64,000 nucleotides of DNA from Streptomyces sulphureus DSM 40104 (lineage in GTDB: Bacteria > Actinomycetota > Actinomycetes > Streptomycetales > Streptomycetaceae), in the NCBI RefSeq assembly GCF_000381025.1, contig NZ_KB905820.1, positions 62,001 through 126,000 of the forward strand, written 5' to 3'. This document shows positions 62,177-64,000 of this stretch, piece after piece (the stretch's first letter is position 1; each line of letters begins with the position of its first letter). The notes beneath the pieces were generated by a model. The model did no database searches. It saw nothing but the letters and a program-made list of their open reading frames with translations, and was not told the origin of the DNA. The position numbers and the translations under genes are program-made.

Positions 62177-63450
62177 TTGGCGATCGGCTCCAGTCTCTCC
62201 CGGCCACCGAGGTAGGGCCTGAGCACGGGCGGCACCCAGACGGAGCCGTCCTCCAACTGGTGGTTCTCCAGGAGTGCCACGAGGGTGCGGGGTACGGCGC
62301 ACAGCGTCCCGTTGAGGGTGGCGAGCGGCCGTACGTGCTTGCCGTCGCGCATCCGGATGGAGAGCCGCCGCGACTGGAACTCGGTGCAGTCCGAGGTGGA
62401 GGTGAGCTCCCGGTACTTCCCCTGGGTCGGGACCCACGCCTCGCAGTCGAACTTGCGGGCCGCCGAGGCGCCGAGGTCGCCCGTGGCCACGTCGATGACC
62501 TGGAAGGGCAGTTCGAGCGAGGAGAGCCACTCCTTCTCCCACTCCAGCAGCCTGCGGTGCTCCGCCTCCGAGTCCTCGGGCGCGACGTAGGAGAACATCT
62601 CGACCTTGGTGAACTGGTGGACCCGGAAGATGCCGCGGGTGTCCTTCCCGTAGGAGCCGGCCTCCCTGCGGAAGCAGGGCGACGAGGCCGCGTACCTCAG
62701 CGGGAGGCGGTCGACGTCGATGATCTCGTCCATGTGGTAGCCGGCGAGGGCGACCTCGGAGGTGCCGACGAGGTAGAGGTCGTCCTTCTCCAACTGGTAG
62801 ACGTCCTGCGCGGCCTGGCCGAGGAAGCCGGTGCCCTCCATCGCCTGCGACTTGGTGAGCGCGGGCGTGAGCATCGGCGTGAAACCGGCCGCCGTGGCCT
62901 GCGCGACGGCGGCGTTGACGAGCGCCAGCTCCAGCAGGGCGCCGACGCCCGTGAGGTAGTAGAAGCGGGCGCCCGAGACCTTGGCGCCGCGCTCGGTGTC
63001 GATGGCGCCGAGCCGGTCGCCGAGCTCCAGGTGGTCGCGGGGCGCGAAGCCCTCGGCCGCGAAGTCGCGCGGCGTGCCGACCGTCTCCAGGACGGTGAAG
63101 TCCTCCTCGCCTCCGACGGGGACGTCGGGGTGCACGAGGTTGCCCAACTGCCTGACGAGCTCCCTCGTCTGCTCCTCGGCCTCGGCGCGCTCGGCGTCCG
63201 CCGCCTTGACGGCTTGGGAGAGCTCGCCGGCGCGCTCCAGCATCGTCGCCTTCTCGTCGGGCTCCGCCTTCGGGATGCGCTTGCCGAGCTGCTTCTGCTC
63301 TGAGCGGAGTTCGTCGAAGCGGACGGTCGAGCTCCTGCGCCGCTCGTCGGCGGAGAGCACCGCGTCGACGAGCGCCGGGTCCTCTCCTCGGGCACGCTGC
63401 GAAGCGCGTGCGCGGTCGGGGTCGTCACGGAGCAGGCGAAGGTCAATCAC
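62173..63450 (-). CDS. serS: Seryl-tRNA synthetase
   Basis: 425 residues, class II synthetase charging tRNA-Ser. The N-terminal arm is a coiled coil (about 25-110: SADERRRSSTVRFDELRSEQ, EKATMLERAGELSQAVKAAD). Catalytic signatures: TGVGALLELALVNAAV, YLVGTSEVALAGYH, motif 2 SPCFRREAGSYGKDTRG, IFRVHQFTKVEMFSY, and motif 3 ATLNGTLCAVPRTLVALLEN. GTG start; the site upstream is weak. First gene of the serS-HAD operon; the 5' region shows no obvious T-box. Confidence 0.98.
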   Translation of the reverse strand: MIDLRLLRDDPDRARASQRARGEDPALVDAVLSADERRRSSTVRFDELRSEQKQLGKRIPKAEPDEKATMLERAGELSQAVKAADAERAEAEEQTRELVRQLGNLVHPDVPVGGEEDFTVLETVGTPRDFAAEGFAPRDHLELGDRLGAIDTERGAKVSGARFYYLTGVGALLELALVNAAVAQATAAGFTPMLTPALTKSQAMEGTGFLGQAAQDVYQLEKDDLYLVGTSEVALAGYHMDEIIDVDRLPLRYAASSPCFRREAGSYGKDTRGIFRVHQFTKVEMFSYVAPEDSEAEHRRLLEWEKEWLSSLELPFQVIDVATGDLGASAARKFDCEAWVPTQGKYRELTSTSDCTEFQSRRLSIRMRDGKHVRPLATLNGTLCAVPRTLVALLENHQLEDGSVWVPPVLRPYLGGRERLEPIAK

Positions 63451-64000
63451 AGCACCAGCCTACCGGTGGCCCACAGACCGCGGCGAAGTAATACTCGAAC
63501 CAGAAACGTTAGCAATTGTCCAAATTGACTGCTATTCAAGTCTTTTGGGTCGCATGCCCCGCATTCTGGTGGAGGTCGACGTACCAGCCGGAGCCGCCGC
63601 CGACACCGGAGGACGGGGCGAACACAGGCCTCCGCAGGACCGTGGACGGGGACTTATCCACAGCCGCGGACTCCTTCACAAGGTTATCCACAGGGTCCGG
63701 CGTCCACCTGTGGAAATTGAACGAGATCGTTCCGCAGACCTCGCCCGGGCGAGGAGAATTCTCGGAGCAAAACGGAAAAACCATGCGTATTCGATCCGAT
63801 TCGCACGCCACACACTCACCCCCAGGGATTGATCAAAAGAATTGAGGTGACGAGGCGGCACCCATTCCCGCTTGGCGAACTCTGAGATCTCCATGCGGTT
63901 TTGTCGACAGTGCCCGTTTCCTCCCATCCCCTTGTGCACAGCCCTCGACGACGCCCTGTGGAAAACCCTGTGGACAAGTCACCGCCCCCACGGCAGCGGC
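63451..64000. other. Lower-GC intergenic region at the window end
   Basis: Upstream of serS; AT-richer than average (63480-63540, 63700-63850). Contains the DnaA-box cluster and the serS promoter. A - frame at 63676-63939 is not convincing as a gene. Confidence 0.4.
63516..63977. other. DnaA-box-like cluster 2 upstream of serS
   Basis: Sites matching TTATCCACA or TTGTCCACA within about one base: 63516 (TTGTCCAAA), 63654 and 63684 (both TTATCCACA exact), 63709 (TGTGGAAAT), 63901 (TTGTCGACA), 63932 (TTGTGCACA), 63957 (TGTGGAAAA), 63969 (TGTGGACAA exact). No dnaA or dnaN is seen, so this is not obviously oriC. It may titrate DnaA. Confidence 0.5.

Noticed and set aside
63676..63939. 87-codon - frame upstream of serS
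   Set aside because: Overlaps the DnaA-box cluster, no ribosome site and no family match.
63451..64000. Chromosomal origin (oriC)
   Set aside because: DnaA-like boxes are present, but no dnaA or dnaN is seen and several boxes deviate from consensus; called a cluster only.

Overview
The window is high-GC actinobacterial chromosome and looks like Streptomyces: very high G/C at third codon positions, frequent GTG/TTG starts, a dnaK-grpE-dnaJ-hspR operon with HspR (HAIR) operators, MAB_1171c-type membrane proteins, DUF3151 and DUF2617 proteins, and long hairpin terminators usually without T-runs. Most of it is conserved core: purA at about 9 kb, a kynurenine operon, fba, pyrE, clpB, the dnaK operon, a membrane iron-sulfur EtfD-like protein, dcd, and serS at about 63 kb.

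Layout. 0-8.5 kb: an unknown protein, a 15-bp periodic tract, a GntR regulator with a large disordered insertion, a Ser/Thr kinase, a GNAT enzyme, a degenerate diacylglycerol-kinase-like protein. 8.9-17.8 kb: purA (+); tryptophan 2,3-dioxygenase, kynureninase and a formamidase-like hydrolase as an overlapping operon (-); a secreted amidohydrolase broken by one in-frame TAG; DUF3151, fba, pyrE, aldose epimerase. 17.8-24.2 kb: hydrolase, a membrane-anchored CoxG-like protein, DUF2617, a Gly/Asp-tailed membrane protein, an aminotransferase, relics of a DUF5753/DUF397 pair, a YbjN protein. 24.3-31.6 kb: clpB and dnaK-grpE-dnaJ-hspR, with three HAIR sites in two control regions. 31.9-40.4 kb: EtfD-like protein, a MEDS/STAS protein with an RsbW-like kinase, Yip1, secreted SGNH-lectin hydrolase, small proteins, a phosphoribosyltransferase and dcd.

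40.7-55 kb is accessory. It begins at tRNA-Gly(CCC), followed by a C-terminal integrase scrap, a glycosyltransferase relic with several frameshifts, a frameshifted GNAT gene and a possible IS end. Then come a beta-lactamase-like serine hydrolase, a divergent TetR/aldo-keto reductase pair with twin operators, a second TetR with a membrane protein, a collapsed SDR/TetR pair, a DHA2 exporter, an SRPBCC protein and a cell-surface protein.

54.7-64 kb: a candidate structured small RNA with an intrinsic terminator; a tight XRE - ImmA/IrrE - MAB_1171c-like - PAP2-like cassette; a Sll1717-type P-loop ATPase; an antirepressor-like protein whose gene contains a 31-bp palindrome and DnaA boxes; and serS-HAD. 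A second DnaA-box cluster lies upstream of serS. The best candidates for an undescribed system are the small RNA/four-gene cassette and the ATPase/antirepressor/DnaA-box region beside it. Functions are inferred from motifs and family knowledge recalled from memory; no searches were run.
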